A DNA stretch of 64,000 nucleotides. Origin: Sambucus nigra. Its lineage: Eukaryota; Streptophyta; Magnoliopsida; Dipsacales; Adoxaceae. Location: contig OX422218.1 of the NCBI GenBank assembly GCA_949130495.1, forward strand, positions 41,548,651 to 41,612,650. The letters run 5' to 3'. The first letter of the stretch is position 1. Every line of letters starts with the position of its first letter. Made by a program: the position numbers and the translations under genes. The notes under the pieces are model-generated. The model was not told where the DNA came from. It did not search any database and saw only the letters and a list, made by a program, of their open reading frames with translations. Positions 11,987-24,375 of the stretch are shown here, one piece after another.

Positions 11987-13790
11987 ATGACAGAGGATAA
12001 TAGCGCTAGAGTCATTGACTTTGACACCATACATCGTGAAGAGGAAGCAAAAAACTCTGCGCTACCTGATGGGGAGAGAATGGCAAGGACTGAGTCGATC
12101 ATGCCCTGTGTTGGTGTTACGGAATGCCCACACAAGCGGGAATATGCCTGGCGCAAATGAAGGGCTGATGGGTTTGTTCGCGGAGTTCATTATAACTCCG
12201 ACAACCAAGGAGATGTTGGGAGATCCCATAGGAGTGAGTTATTTCACTACACCACCTGAAGCTATACTGTCTCCCACTGTCATAAAAGGCATGGCTGCAC
12301 CTTCTTCTGATAACACCTTCCCCACCACTTCACCGCCCTTGGGCAGTGTGCCCCTACTGTAGTTCCACCCATGATGACGGGGCCAATACTGCAAGGTGGG
12401 GGGTGGGGGACAACTTCAGTGGCCCTAGTCGGAACGGCTAGACAAGGAGTAGGCATACCATCTTCAATGAACCCGGAGATAAAAACACTGTTGCCAGCTT
12501 GCCCTTCACCGGTCGACTTGGAATAAATGGAGAAAGGGTTGTTAAAGTTTATAGTTGTATCTAAAGGAGATAGTTCTTCGGTGTACGATGACTTTCGTAC
12601 CCCCTATCCATCGGCCTACAACAATGAACCCTACCCAGTAGGGTATATTCCACCAAATTTTGAGAAGTACATGGGGAAGGGTGTTAATCCCAAGGAGCAT
12701 GTGAAGAGGTTTATTGAAAGCCATTGTGCTCATTACAACGACAAAAAGCCAAGGCTGAGGGAGTTTTCAAAATCCTTGACAGAGAAAGCCTACACGTTGT
12801 ATTCCCACTTAGCTCTAGGTAGTGTAAGCTCGTAGAAAGAATTGCACGTTTTGTTCGTGCAAAAGTTTTTTTTGATAAGGATGAGTTTACACTCACTCAA
12901 CTAGCACATGAGAAACAAAAGCCCGGAGAAGATGTTGTGGCTTACATCATTAGGTTTCGTTAACTCTCACTGGATATGAGAGAAGAGACGCGAGAAGACA
13001 AGTTTTTACAAGTGTGTGTAGAGGGTTTATTGCCCGAGTATATATGTCATCTGATTAATGAAATGAGAGAAGGCACGTTTGCAGCATGTTTAAAAGCGAC
13101 GAGGAATATCGCTCCATTTATGAAGCTTGTAGTACCCCCACCCACCTTATCGAGTTTGCTGATCAGGACAACGGACACCATGGGGAGGGGAATACCCTCA
13201 AGGGTGAACTATGCAAACGATGGAGCCAAAGAGGAGAACGATGGCGGTCGAGGAGGTAGTATGGGAGGAAACAACAAGAGAATGTTTGTGGACGAAGAGG
13301 ATCCCACATACCTACCTTACATGGTAGAACAATCTTTGAACAAGATTTGAACCTTTACAAAGTATACATGACGGTTAATGTCAACACCACATAGCTCTCA
13401 CGGGAGGCAGGGAGAAGTCTCATTATTGTGTACTCCATAATAGGGTAAACCACCCTACCAAAGTTTGTTTTTCACTAAGAAGGTTAATCAATCGCCATGT
13501 GAAGAATGGGGACATAGTATTGCCATAAACAAATGTAAAAGATAACCCTCTGCCACCTCATGGAGTCCATATGGATAGTGCTTTTGATGACGAGGTTGAG
13601 CGATTGACGATGGGACAGTGGCTCGAGGGAAGTGACTTCAAAGGATCTTCGTATGAGTGCATCAAAGAGTCTTTAGAAGGGTGCACCTTAGAATTGTCTC
13701 AGCTCCATTTGGATGACGGGATTGAAGGGGCGGAGGACCAAGAGAAAGGAACATACGAACCCAATCATTGGACACGATAGGTAGTTGGGA
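11987..13790 (+). pseudogene. Tat-B gag (decayed)
   Basis: The frame opens at ATG 11,987 (MTEDNSARVIDFDTI) and breaks soon. The capsid region is at 12,527-13,120: NFEKYMGKGVNPKEHVKRF, REFSKSLTEKAYTLYSHL, LAHEKQKPGEDVVAYIIRFR and FLQVCVEGLLPEYICHLI are typical of retrotransposon gag in the Tat branch. The frame changes at least three times between 12,362 and 12,976. The acidic stretch to about 13,780 has no recognisable zinc finger. Confidence 0.75.
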
Positions 13791-13973
13791 GCCTACACTC
13801 TGGAGGAAATGAACGCAATAATAGCGTAAGATGAGGCTACATATAGATACGTGGAGGAAGTTTATGAGTTGGAAGAGGACCAGGCAGACCCATGGATTGA
13901 ATGTGTAGTTATTTCTAGCTCACCAAAGTTTGGTTAGTTCTTAGACCAGGTTGTCCTTCCTGAAGACTATCGA

Positions 13974-14894
13974 TTGGAGGTCACGCGAGTTATCTTGGAG
14001 ATCGCAAAGAAAAACATAGAGTTGCACTTAAAGTGGAAGGGACCTATGGCTAAGATTGTGAGGAGGTATCTCTTAGAAGTCACATTCTCAAAGGCGGATA
14101 GACGGATCCGATATCACCACAATAGACCCTTGTATGTTACTGCGTCAGTAAATGATTGTGTTATCTCACGACTCTTGTTGGACGGAGGGGCGTCCATCAA
14201 TATAATGCCCAATAGATCCTTTTACGCTACCGGGCTGGAGGAAATACGGATAGTGCCAAATTCATTGTCAATATCAAGATATGACAATCAGTCTTCCAAA
14301 TTGATGGGATATGTTAATGTGGGCATCACGATGTGGAACATAACTTCCCATATTAAATTCAAAATAATGAACTACGAGCAATCATATAAACTTTTGGTGG
14401 GTACGGTATGGGTGCACAACCATGGGTTAGTACTATCCACTTATCATCAATGTGTTAAGGTAAACATAATGGGTAAGGAGGTGGTGATTCGATCTACCAA
14501 GAAACCTTTTGTAAATGAGGAAGCCCACATGGTGGACGCAACTTTCTATACTGATCTGGCCGAAGAAGTTACCATGGTAACAAGATATACTGGGGTGATA
14601 AGAATCCCGTCAACTCGAGAGAGGGTGAGGGCACCTGCTTGAATGATTATAACTTATGAAGAAGCGTGCGATGTTGGAGCGATGAGGCCCCCTAGTCTAT
14701 CAAGACAGCTCCGTGATCAAATGACCTCGTGCATCGACCCTATTGAGCACCAAGTCCAAACGCAGTGTGTTCTCAGCAGACGAATAGTGAGAGAGATGGA
14801 TGAGAATCATAGGAAGAGGCATTTTCAGAAGCAAGTGGCTCGACAATGCAAGTGGGTGGCTTTGACTAACGACAAAATTATCTACAAGCTATGA
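13974..14894 (+). pseudogene. Tat-B aspartic protease region
   Basis: A 222-codon open stretch (13,974-14,642) contains the protease core: the active-site segment reads LLLDGGASINIMP near 14,175-14,215, where D-S/G-G-(A/S)-S is the family pattern, followed by the usual hydrophobic strands and the LLVGTVWVHNHG block that Tat elements show as LLGRPWIH. The following frame (14,643-14,894) is the linker toward reverse transcriptase. The protease matures the polyprotein inside virus-like particles, and here it is only a relic. Confidence 0.75.
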
Positions 14895-15099
14895 AGGTGT
14901 GAGCGGGCAGCCGAGACTCTGGACGGTGAAGCTGACCCAGTCTATGAATTCTTCCTAGTGGATAATCAGGGGTAGTGCTTGGTAATTGATAACTCCAGGG
15001 TACAAGGGATAGCCCTCGATCTTAGATCTAAGAGTTGGAAAAGATTGTCTTCGAAAGAGAGGGTGAGGACCGGAACCCTATTTTTATCTCGAAGGACAT

Positions 15100-16375
15100 G
15101 GAGGGAAATACTCGAGGGGAACTGATCAAGTTACTATGGGAGTTCGAAGATGTCTTTGCATGGAAATAGACCGAGATGCCTGGAGTAGACCAGGAGGTGA
15201 GTTGCTATTGGTTGAATGTTTTTCCCTTAGTCATTTTGGCAAAACAAGCCACTCGAACGTACATGACTGAGTTAAATCTAAAGATTAAGGAAGAGGTTCA
15301 GACGTTTCTCACAGTCAGTTTCATAGTCCCGATCCAACATCCGATATGTCTCCTTAGCATTGTACCTGTGGTAAAGAAGGACAAGATCCAAATCAGGATA
15401 TGCGTAGACTTTAAAGAACTAAATCGGGCATGCTTGAATGATGAATTCCTATTGCATTCCATTGATAGCCTGATGGATGCAACGGCAGGCCATGAGATGT
15501 ACAGTTTCATAGATGTCCATGTGGGATACAACCAGATAAAAATGGATCCGACCAACGCAAAAAAACCCTCCTTTTGAAAGCCTTTGTGAAATTTCATGTA
15601 CACAGTCATGCCTTTCGGATTGAAGGATGCAGGAGCTACTTACTAGAGGACGATGAAGGCCATCTTCTATGACCTTTTCCATAAGACCGTGGAGTTTTTT
15701 GTCGATGATTTTTTATTTAAATCCAAGAAGGAGGGGTCCCACCTGGATGATTTGAGGAGGGTATTCACTCATTGTAGAAAGTATGAGCTAAAGATGAACG
15801 CTCTCAAATGCACGTTCGGGGTAACGAGTGGGAAATTCTTGCTGTTTGTGGTAAATCGCCAGGGGGAACAAATGGACTTAGCCAAGCGATGAGCCATCCT
15901 TGACATTCCAGGGCCAAAATCAGTGAAAGAGAATACTTTTCATGGTGAGGTCTCCTAACTGAAGCAGTTTGTCCCAGGGTTAGTCGAGGTGACACACCCC
16001 TTGATCGAGCTACTGAGATAGGGCATGAAGTTTGCGTGGGAAACAATGCACCAAGACGCCATAGACATCCTTAAAGCACTCCTCACTTATCCTCAAACAA
16101 TGATTCCTTTAAAGATAGGTATGCCTTTACATTTATACCCTAAATCAAACGAGCAATCTATTGGGGCCTTGTTGGCCCAATAAATGGAAGGCATTGAAAA
16201 ACCTGTTTATTATTTGAGTAGGATCATACACGAGCCTGAGGCTAGATATACTAGCATTGAGAGAAATTGTTTATCCCTTGTACTCGTAGAGAAAAAACTT
16301 AGGCATTAACTTTTATTGTTCACAGCTCATATCGTAAGTAGGTGTGATCATATAAAGTTTTTTTCTTGCTAGAAT
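15100..16375 (+). pseudogene. Tat-B reverse transcriptase and first RNase H
   Basis: Reverse transcriptase blocks are recognisable in order: VVKKDKIQIRICVDFKELNR (15,370-15,430), MYSFIDVHVGYNQIKMDP (about 15,500-15,550), VMPFGLKDAGATY (15,607-15,645) and the catalytic FFVDDFLFKSK (15,695-15,730), with both aspartates kept. The thumb and RNase H follow (HLYPKSNEQSIGALLAQ, PVYYLSRIIHEPEARYTSIE) up to about 16,330. In-frame stops occur near 15,575, 15,645, 15,890 and 16,020, among others. Confidence 0.85.
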
Positions 16376-16539
16376 TGTGTTGATAGGCAACGCAGCTCGA
16401 TGGTTTTTAATCCTCTCAGAATATGATCTCAAGTGTGTGGTCCCACGGGCCATCGAAAGCCAGACATATACAGATTTGTTATCTATCATCCCATCAGGGA
16501 CGTTCGATCCACCTGTTGAAGAGCTCCCGGGGGATGATC

Positions 16540-16800
16540 TCCAGGCCAATTTCATAGCATCCAACTTTAAAGAGTGGAGTATGGAGTTCGATGGTTCTAG
16601 AGCTGAGAAAGTTGGGGGAGCTGGAGTCATCCCACAAAGAGAGGGCGAAGAAATCTGTTTATTTTTTAAGTTGGATTTTGAATGCTCGAATAACGAGGAT
16701 GAATACGAGGCGCTAGTCCTGGGGTTTCTCGAAGCACTGAGAAGAGGTGTCGGGGTCATAATAATTAAAGGGGATTCTAACTTGGTGGTAAAATAGGTAA
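16540..16800 (+). pseudogene. Tat-B second (archaeal-like) RNase H domain
   Basis: Downstream of the first RNase H a second one is visible: WSMEFDGSRAEKVGGAGVI, then NNEDEYEALVLGFLEALRRG and VIIIKGDSNLVVK. The D, E and D residues of the RNase H active site are retained. A second RNase H of this type between RT-RNase H and integrase is a known mark of the Tat branch of Ty3/gypsy and supports the assignment of the element. Confidence 0.8.
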
Positions 16801-17129
16801 CAGAGGAATTCGCATTGAAGCACATGAGTCTGACACCTTAACGAACGATCATCCAATGGCTTTTTCGATAGTTCGAGGTGGTAAATATCAAGAGGAACCC
16901 TCGAACGATGAACAGACATACCGATGCCTATGCAAACATCACGCCGAAGATTGCCTTGAAGGGGGAATCAACTGTGGTGGGAATAACAAAGAGAATGACC
17001 CCCACAACGGTGTTAGAAATGCTACCTCTAGAGGAAAAAGATGATTGGAGGGGTGAGAGAAGAAAGCAACTAGCGAGGGGCGAAGGGCCACTCAGCTTGG
17101 TTGATTTAGCACAACACTTTATTATCAAA

Positions 17130-18606
17130 GGCAACTTATATTAAAAGAACAAAAGAGGTTTGTTGTCCCGATGTGTAGGTCCTTAGGAGGCCAAAAGAAG
17201 ACTGATCAAGGTGCATGAAGATAGTTGTGAAACCATCGAGATTCCTTTATATAGCAGGATACAACGGGAAGGGTATTTTTGGCCTTCGATGAGACAAAAA
17301 GCTATCGCAGTACAAAGACAATCCTCGAAATGTTGCCTGTTCTATCAGGCAGCAATAATATAATTTCATTGGCCAGCCGCAAGACTGAAGAGAACCCTAT
17401 ATGGATTGCTCGATAGACGGAGTGATGCCGATAGAGAAAGAGGATACATCCAAGATTAAATGATGAGCACCAAGGTACTTTGTACAAGATGGGCAGCAAT
17501 TCCGATGATGCTATCATGACAGGGCCCTAAGGTGAATAACGGGACAAGAGGCTGAGGAAGTATTAAAATAGGCTCATGAATTAGGGAACATCGGAGGAGT
17601 AAAAATTTACGATCAACTAATGACCTTAGGTTATTAATGGCCTTCGATGGAGAAAGATTCGACAGAGTTCGTTCGAAAGTGCAAGGCTTTTTAGCTACAT
17701 GAGAATATGATTCATGCTCCTTCAGTAGACCTCCACTCCCTCCCTACTGCATACATGTTTCATACTTGGGAGTTTGATTTGGTAGGGTCTTATAAACCCT
17801 TCATTACGAGGAAAGATCTTGATTTTAGTGGCCACATAATGTTTCACGAAGTGGGCAGAAGCCGTACCGCTTAAAAAAGCCACATCGGGGGTAGTAGCTC
17901 GATTTATGAAGGAGTATGTTATCTGCCATTTTGGCATCTTGAAGGTGTTCTTATTGGATAACGGAGCCCCCTTCATGAATAGTGAGGTGAGCTTGCTAAC
18001 AGAGTAATACTCCATTATCCATCACAAGTCAACAGTAGCATACCCCAAGTGCAATGGGCAGGCTCAGGCTATCAAAAAAACTTTAGTAAATATCTTGGAA
18101 AAATGCTAAAGGACTTTCTGGGCACATGGGATGACAAGATCCCCGAATTACTATGGTCTTATCAAATGATGAAAAGGAAACCAATGGGATACAAAACATT
18201 TTCCTTAGTATTTGGGGCAAAAACTGTTTTACCAGTTGAACTCGAGGTACTTTTCGCTCTCTATAACTTGCGATGTGCCATGCTCCCCCATAGACGTCAT
18301 GTATAACTCGAAGCCCTATAAGAACACATGGATAATGCCATGAGGAACTTCTATATATATATAAAGCATCTGCCCAGATCTTACGACCAGCTGGTGAGGC
18401 CGAGAAAGTTTAAAGAAGGGGACTTGGTCTTGAAAGCATGCACAAGGCATATCAGGGGTTTGTCATTACCCAAATTCGAGGCCAATTAGGAAGGGCCTTA
18501 TATCATTCGAGTAGCCCACTATTTGGGTTATTGCGAGATATCTAAGCTAGAAGATAATGTTACTTTCAAATTGAACAAAAAGTGGCTAAAGATCTACGAC
18601 GTTTAA
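17130..18606 (+). pseudogene. Tat-B integrase (decayed)
   Basis: The N-terminal part is badly broken. The catalytic-core end is recognisable in the 18,025-18,290 region (QNFSKYLGKMLKDFLGTWDD-like blocks, ELLWSYQMMKRKPMGYKTF, LVFGAKTVLPVELEV), followed by the C-terminal RPRKFKEGDLVLKA and EGPYIIRVAHYLGYCEI blocks to the stop at 18,604-18,606. Several in-frame stops and frame changes occur. In an active element the integrase inserts the DNA copy into the chromosome. Confidence 0.8.
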
Positions 18607-18759
18607 ATGTATGTTTTGCCACACTTTTGCTCATTATGCTGTAACTTTTCTTTTTCTTGTTTTTTTTGTTGAAAAAGGGATGTAATTTTAAAAATATTTG
18701 GGTTTGCCTATTTAATATAGTCCCAAGCAATGTTCATATGGAAAATGTTAGGTTGCTAC

Positions 18760-21533
18760 TGATAAGCACCCAAAACTGTACAATTTATACCCCAAATAGA
18801 TGTATTTTAGTTGCTATTTCTCGGTAATATGGGTCTTATGTGCTTAAATGTTTAGTATGCAGGTTTAATGTACGTTGCGGTGTTCAAATGCGTATTTCAA
18901 GGCAATTGTGCATTGTATGGAGCTAAATACCAACCTCGTAACCTCACCCGAGCCTTAACCTAGCCTAAACCTACCCTAAACCCTCTGTGTGTTTAGTTTG
19001 TGTCTTTTTATATATATATATATATTTTATTTTTATTTTTTTTAGTTTGAGTCTTTTCTATTTTTAGGATTTATTTTAGATTTATTCTAGAATTTTTAGA
19101 TTTTATTTTCTATTTTATTTTTATTAATATAATTTTATTTTATTTTGATTTTTATTGATTTTTAGTTTTATTTTATTTTATTCTTTTTTATTAGGATTAG
19201 TGTTAGTTGTTTATTTTTAGTTTATTACATTTTATATTTTTTAGGACTTTAATTTTCATTTAGAATTTTAAGTTTTTATTTCTTTTGTTTTAATTTAGTT
19301 TTTATATAGGAATAGGATTTTATTATTTTTATTTTTATTATTTTTAGTTTGTTTTATTTTTAGTTAGATTTTATTTTTTATTTTATTAATTTTAATTGAG
19401 TCTTGGTATATTTTTAGAGGCCAAATTAATCACTCACACACACAACCCCCTTATCCTATACCCACAAACTTATCCATACACCACACACTACCTACCCTTA
19501 TCCCCACCATACACCCTACACCTCACTACACACTATCTTCCCTACTCATCTTCAGCCTTCTTCTTCCCCACACCTTTCTCTCTCATCTCTCCAATCCTCC
19601 ATTAACCCACTTCTTTTACCTCACCCACCTTACACCACCATACCCATTACCCATTCTCCATCCTCTAAACCCCCCCAACCCTTACCTCCTTACCCGCCGG
19701 CCCCTTGTCCCAAACCACCGGCGGACTGCCTCTCTCTCTCGTCCCTTGTCCCGGCGACCTCAACCCCTCGAACCCCATCGCTGATGTTCCCCTCCGGCTT
19801 CAACACCACCTGTCGCCGACCGCCCCCTTTCTCCGACCTCTCTCCGCGCCCCTTGCTGCCACTCCCCAATCTCGGGCGCCTGAACCCCCTATCACCGCCG
19901 GCCCCCTCTGCTTCATACCAAACCCGCAACATCTCTCTCCCTCCTTTCTCAACCCGATTCCAGCTCCTACCCTTGCCAACCCAAACCCATTTTCCAAATC
20001 AACAACCCAAACCCATTTCCATGTTTTCTCCCAAACAAAATCGTGTACCTACCAAATGCAAAACCAAAGCCAAATTTTCCACATGTGCCACTTATTCCCT
20101 TTTTACCTATTAACCCAAAATACCCCTCAACTACCTTTCTAACCCCAATACCCATAATACCCTTATAACCAAATCAGATTTATTCCCCCATTTTCCCACT
20201 TGTCCCCACACCTCACACAATCCATGCACAATTATGCATTCTCTCCATATTACCCTCACCCTCATTACCTCACACTATTTCCACATGCACTCCCTACCTT
20301 TTTACCATTATGCCCCTTTGCTCCATTGCATATAAAATGAAGAAGAAGACCCATTTGTAAAAAAAATTCTAGATTAGAGAGAGGAAATTGTAGAGAGAAA
20401 TTTTAGGGTTAGAAATAAATAGTAGATTAGAATTAGTTTTTTTATTTTTATTTTCTTCTTTTCAATTTAAATTGAGTGAAAGTAATTCTAGTGAGAATCA
20501 ATTTGTGTGTTAGTGCTTCATGTGTATTTGTTGATCATTCAAATTGAGAGGTGTATGCTTCAAATTGGAAGACTAGAGTTCAACTTTCTCAAAGAGATTT
20601 GGTTTGCTTGTTCTATTCTCTTCTCTTTTATTTTAATAGCCTTGATTATTAGTTTGTCATATTTCATATCATGTTAGGCTAAAACCCCTTTCAAGGGGTG
20701 GGGAGACCCATTAATTTGGTGTTAATGTTAATTTAATTAGTTTAATTAAATTAAAATTCCCTTTGATGATTATTTTTGCAATCTTACTTTTAATTTACGC
20801 CTCGAGAGAGGGTAAATGATTTTCGAGAGAAAATCGAGATTCTAGTCTTAATTTCCATCTTAGAATCGAACTAGAGATAGGTTTTTCTAAAATGTGAAAT
20901 TATTTCTTTGAATTTCAACTATAATTATATTTTTATGATCTAAACTAATTTAGTAAATCGATCCTAGCGGGTGATTTGTTAGATGATGTTTAGATCTACG
21001 TTTTGTGAGTTGTAGGATTGTAAATTTAATTCTCTAAAAGATTATTATTGAAATTACATTTGCAACGAGAGTTGATTTGTAATTTCAATATTAATTTGGG
21101 AAGTTTAGTTTGAATAAATTAATTAAATAGATTAAATAGAAATTATGGCATAACCACACTCCTTGATTGTTCTCACAATTATTTTCCTCACTTTATCTCT
21201 TATTTTTAGTTTAGACTTTAATTTTCATTTTAGTAAATTTCTAGTTAGTTTTCATCTCACACTTTAGTTTATTTTAGTTTAGACCTCACCTCACCCTATT
21301 GTTTTAATATTGAAAAAGCTAAAAAGAAATTAGAAAAGTGAAAAAGCCCAAAAAGAAAATAAAAAGTGAATTACATGTGAATGTGCTCCATTTGCTTTAC
21401 TCCCTTGAAAGTGGATTGATACCCTTACTTACCTCTACACTTGAGTTTATTATTATTTTGTAGGTACATAAGGTTTAGATTAGAAAGGGCTTTTCAAGCA
21501 ACGACACAAATATACGCAAAAGTCTTTCTATCA
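18760..21533. mobile_element. solo LTR (2.77 kb) inserted in Tat-B
   Basis: The 2,774 bp begin TGATAAGCACC and end CTTTCTATCA, giving the TG...CA ends of an LTR with a short TGATA/TATCA inverted repeat. The flanks are exact 5-bp duplications, GCTAC at 18,755-18,759 and 21,534-21,538. Inside are a T-rich block (19,000-19,400), a C-rich block (19,420-20,300), a TATAAAA box at 20,331 and a leader-like purine stretch after it, which fits an LTR on the plus strand. No coding region is seen. The long proline-rich open frames at 19,705-20,142 are composition artefacts. The family is not assigned. Confidence 0.7.
20331..20337 (+). promoter_or_regulatory. TATA box of the solo LTR
   Basis: TATAAAA followed by a purine-rich leader (AGAAGAAGACC, then AGAGAGAGGAAATTG). 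It gives the likely sense orientation of the solo LTR. Confidence 0.45.
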
Positions 21534-21778
21534 GCTACTTTCTTTTATATGATAATGGCTGTCTTATTCATCATACACAATGTGATTTGCATTGTTGTAA
21601 TAATTCTATCCAGTGTCAAAAGAAAACATTATATAGACATAAAGTAAATGGAGGAATACACCAAGGTCACCAATGTTTCTTTATTTAATAAAAGATATGA
21701 CTGTGGTTACACACGAGAAAATAAATTTAAAGTCCCACAAATGAGAAACATCAGTTATAGAAACATGCAGTAAAGGCG

Positions 21779-22202
21779 CTAGGGGTTGTCCATGATAAAA
21801 CGGAGGTTCGCTGATCCAAGCTGCCTATGATGTTGTTTGAGTAGAATATGCAGAAGGTTGTTTTGGTTTGAAATGAGATCAGCCAAGTCTTTCTAGCGAA
21901 GCTCCATCGCCTGATGAATGGACTTCAACTCCTTCTCCTTCTTAATCGGCCCAGCCTTCGCACGAGAAACGGCTTCGCGAGCCTCCTGCACCTCTTATTC
22001 AGACGCCACCAACTTGGTCTCCAACCCCACAAGCTCTTTTGAAATAGCCACCTGCGAGTGATGTGAACTCTGGTGCCGATGATAGATGGCGAGAAAGTCA
22101 ACCTTCTTAAAACCACGAAGCCGCTCCACCAACTAGGACGAGGAAAATTCATCATTTGTGAGCACATTAACTCTTCCTTGTAAAGTATTGATAGTATCAG
22201 GG
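21779..22202 (-). pseudogene. antisense PMD gene, 3' part: coiled-coil tail
   Basis: On the minus strand the frame coming from 31,429 continues at 22,202 once the Tekay-1 insertion and one CTAAG copy are ignored, with no shift (LEYL joins to SPDTINTL). The tail is rich in heptad-like E/K/L (ISKELVGLETKLV, VQEAREAVSRAKA, IKKEKELKSIHQAMEL) and so is predicted to form a coiled coil. It ends at a TAG at 21,779-21,781. Three in-frame stops lie inside (near 22,118, 21,995 and 21,893), so the gene is dead. Confidence 0.7.
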
Positions 22203-22207
22203 CTAAG

Positions 22208-24375
22208 TGTCACACCCCAAACCAAATATCCATACTAATCATTTATTATTAGAATAATTAAATCATAATCTAGAGCCCATTGGAAATATAATTCATCTAT
22301 CCATATTTTACTGTATAATGCGCATAATCAACATAATATTATTATTGTGCCATAACGAAATCAATATCAGAGTCATAATTTAAGCGGACATACAATACTA
22401 TGATTAACTACGATAAAATTTCACAATCATCAACTCAATCCATACTAACGCAAAATATACAATGTGTGAGTAAATTAAAATCTTCAGTGTGACAATGATA
22501 AAATCCCGACATTTAAACCCCGGCTCCTTCCAACGGTGCAACTCTCAAAGTTACCGGTCATATGGTATTCTAGTTGGCAGCATAGAAACCTGAAATTGTT
22601 AAAATATAACTGTAAGCATTAAGCTTAGTGAGGTACTCCTTCCCTACAATGTAATAACAATTCTATATAGAATAAGTGGATATAAAATCCGAACAATCCT
22701 GCCCATTGGCAATAACAAATCCTGGAACATAAGTTCCAACAAATCATTGGATCTTTGTGCAATTCCAATCCTGGATCATAAGACCCAACCAATCCTGGAT
22801 ATTTTAATATCCAAACAAATCTTGAATACCGAAGTATTCAAACAAATCCTCTCTTAGAGCTATATTCATATTTATATATGAAACAAATCATAAGTACACT
22901 CACCTTGACAGTTTAACTGGATTTTCCCTTGCCTTTATCCTGTACTTGTTCAATCAGCTCTTCTTCCCTTCCTATCATTCTCACAATATTAGTATCATCA
23001 TAAGAATATTAATAGTCCAAAGAATAACTTCAATCATAACTCAATTCATAAGCATCATATTATTCAATTCAAATCATTCATTAAAATGAAGTCCCATCTA
23101 GACTCAGGTTCTGATATCTAACATATTCAAATTACAGCCCAAACCCTTTTTAATTATTCTTTGTAATCCAATCCTTATTATATCATGTTTCCAAAACAAA
23201 AGACGGCGCATCATTCCGAGTTTCCTAGAGCAAAATAAGCCTATTTCTTCACTACATAGCAAATCTGCCCTATAGGCTCTTTTATCGTTCATTCAACTTC
23301 CAGGAATTTTCATGATTTTTCTACATCATAAATTTCTATGATCTTTCACCCAACATCAGTAAACACATTGAAAAATATAAGATTAAAGTTTCATAATTTT
23401 TAAGGTTCGTTTGCTATGTCAAGCAAAACACCGAACACACGGCGGGCATATTTTCACCCTTAGGGCAGATTTCTTACCCGAACTTCAAACCCTCACCAAG
23501 GACTCATTTGTTGGTATTTTCACATGATTTTCGGATATGTCATACATATATGAGTCCAGGTTAATATCCAATTGGAATCAATCGATTCCAGTAACTATAC
23601 AAAAATATATGGAAGTTTGAATAAACAAAGTTTCTAAACAAAGCAATCTTAGGGTTTTGTACATTCAACTTAACTTAAACTTGCATATATCCATACATAT
23701 GCACCCAAACATGAAAGTTCAATAAAAATCAAGGATTTATATCATATAAATCGTAAATGAAAGAAAAAATAGCAAGATTCATGGTTGGAATTACCTTAGG
23801 GGCTTTTTCGTAATTTTCTATGAATTTTCTTCAATTTTCTCCTCACTTTTTCTTCCTAACTTCCAACTTCTCTTTCCTTAGGCTTAAAATCTCTCATGGC
23901 TGCATTTTGGCTGAATAAAGAGGTAATTCTAAGGGTTTGAGGTCGGCCAAAGCCACCACCCTTCCCAACCAATGAGAATAAAACATTTGTTGCCATATAA
24001 AGACAAAATACTACTTAACGGATGGACTACTTTGCCCTTGTTTCGTAATTTTGGTATAACTTCTCACTCGAACCTCCGTTTCATTCACCGTTTGTTGTGT
24101 TACAACCATAACTCACTTGTCTACAATTATGTAGTTTTCACCTCAAGTCAATTGTTATGTCATAAAGGTCAAAACTAGCCTTAAACATGGACATTCCTAC
24201 CGAAACCTTCAAAATTTTGTATTTGTAACTAATTCGACATTTCATGCTTTTTGGAGGTAGGATTAGACTAAACATAATAAATTAACATCACATATATTAA
24301 TAACACACTAATCATATCACACAAGCTAGGCATGATTTACATATAATTAATCATAATTATATTCGGGTTGTCACA
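22208..24375 (-). mobile_element. 3' LTR of Tekay-1
   Basis: On the plus strand it begins TGTCACACCCC and ends GGTTGTCACA. It is almost identical to 29,256-31,423. A hairpin array is at 22,701-22,882. The last codons and stop of gag-pol lie inside its first 20 bases on the sense strand. Confidence 0.95.
22701..22882 (-). repeat. hairpin array in the Tekay-1 LTR (copy in the 3' LTR)
   Basis: About eight short inverted repeats follow each other, most separated by AACAAATCCT or a close variant. Stems: 22,701-22,710 (GCC/GGC), 22,724-22,737 (GGAAC/GTTCC), 22,746-22,769 (ATTGG/CCAAT), 22,773-22,786 (GGATC/GACCC), 22,797-22,812 (GGATATT/AATATCC), 22,824-22,839 (GAATAC/GTATTC), 22,851-22,859 (CTC/GAG) and 22,865-22,882 (TTCATAT/ATATGAA). 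The stems are unrelated in sequence, yet each is self-complementary. On the sense (minus) strand the sixth is GAATACTTCGGTATTC, a C(UUCG)G tetraloop, and the mismatch in the fourth becomes a G-U pair. Confidence 0.85.

Noticed and set aside
19705..20142. Proline-rich open frames on both strands, up to 145 codons
   Set aside because: They lie in the C-rich block of a solo LTR, overlap in several frames and match no domain.
22203..22207. Hypothesis that the PMD exons belong to a host gene unrelated to Tat-B
   Set aside because: The start lies only about 530 bp from the 3' LTR polypurine tract and the end lies just downstream of the integrase, the known place of antisense extra genes in Tat elements. 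It remains the main alternative but is less economical.
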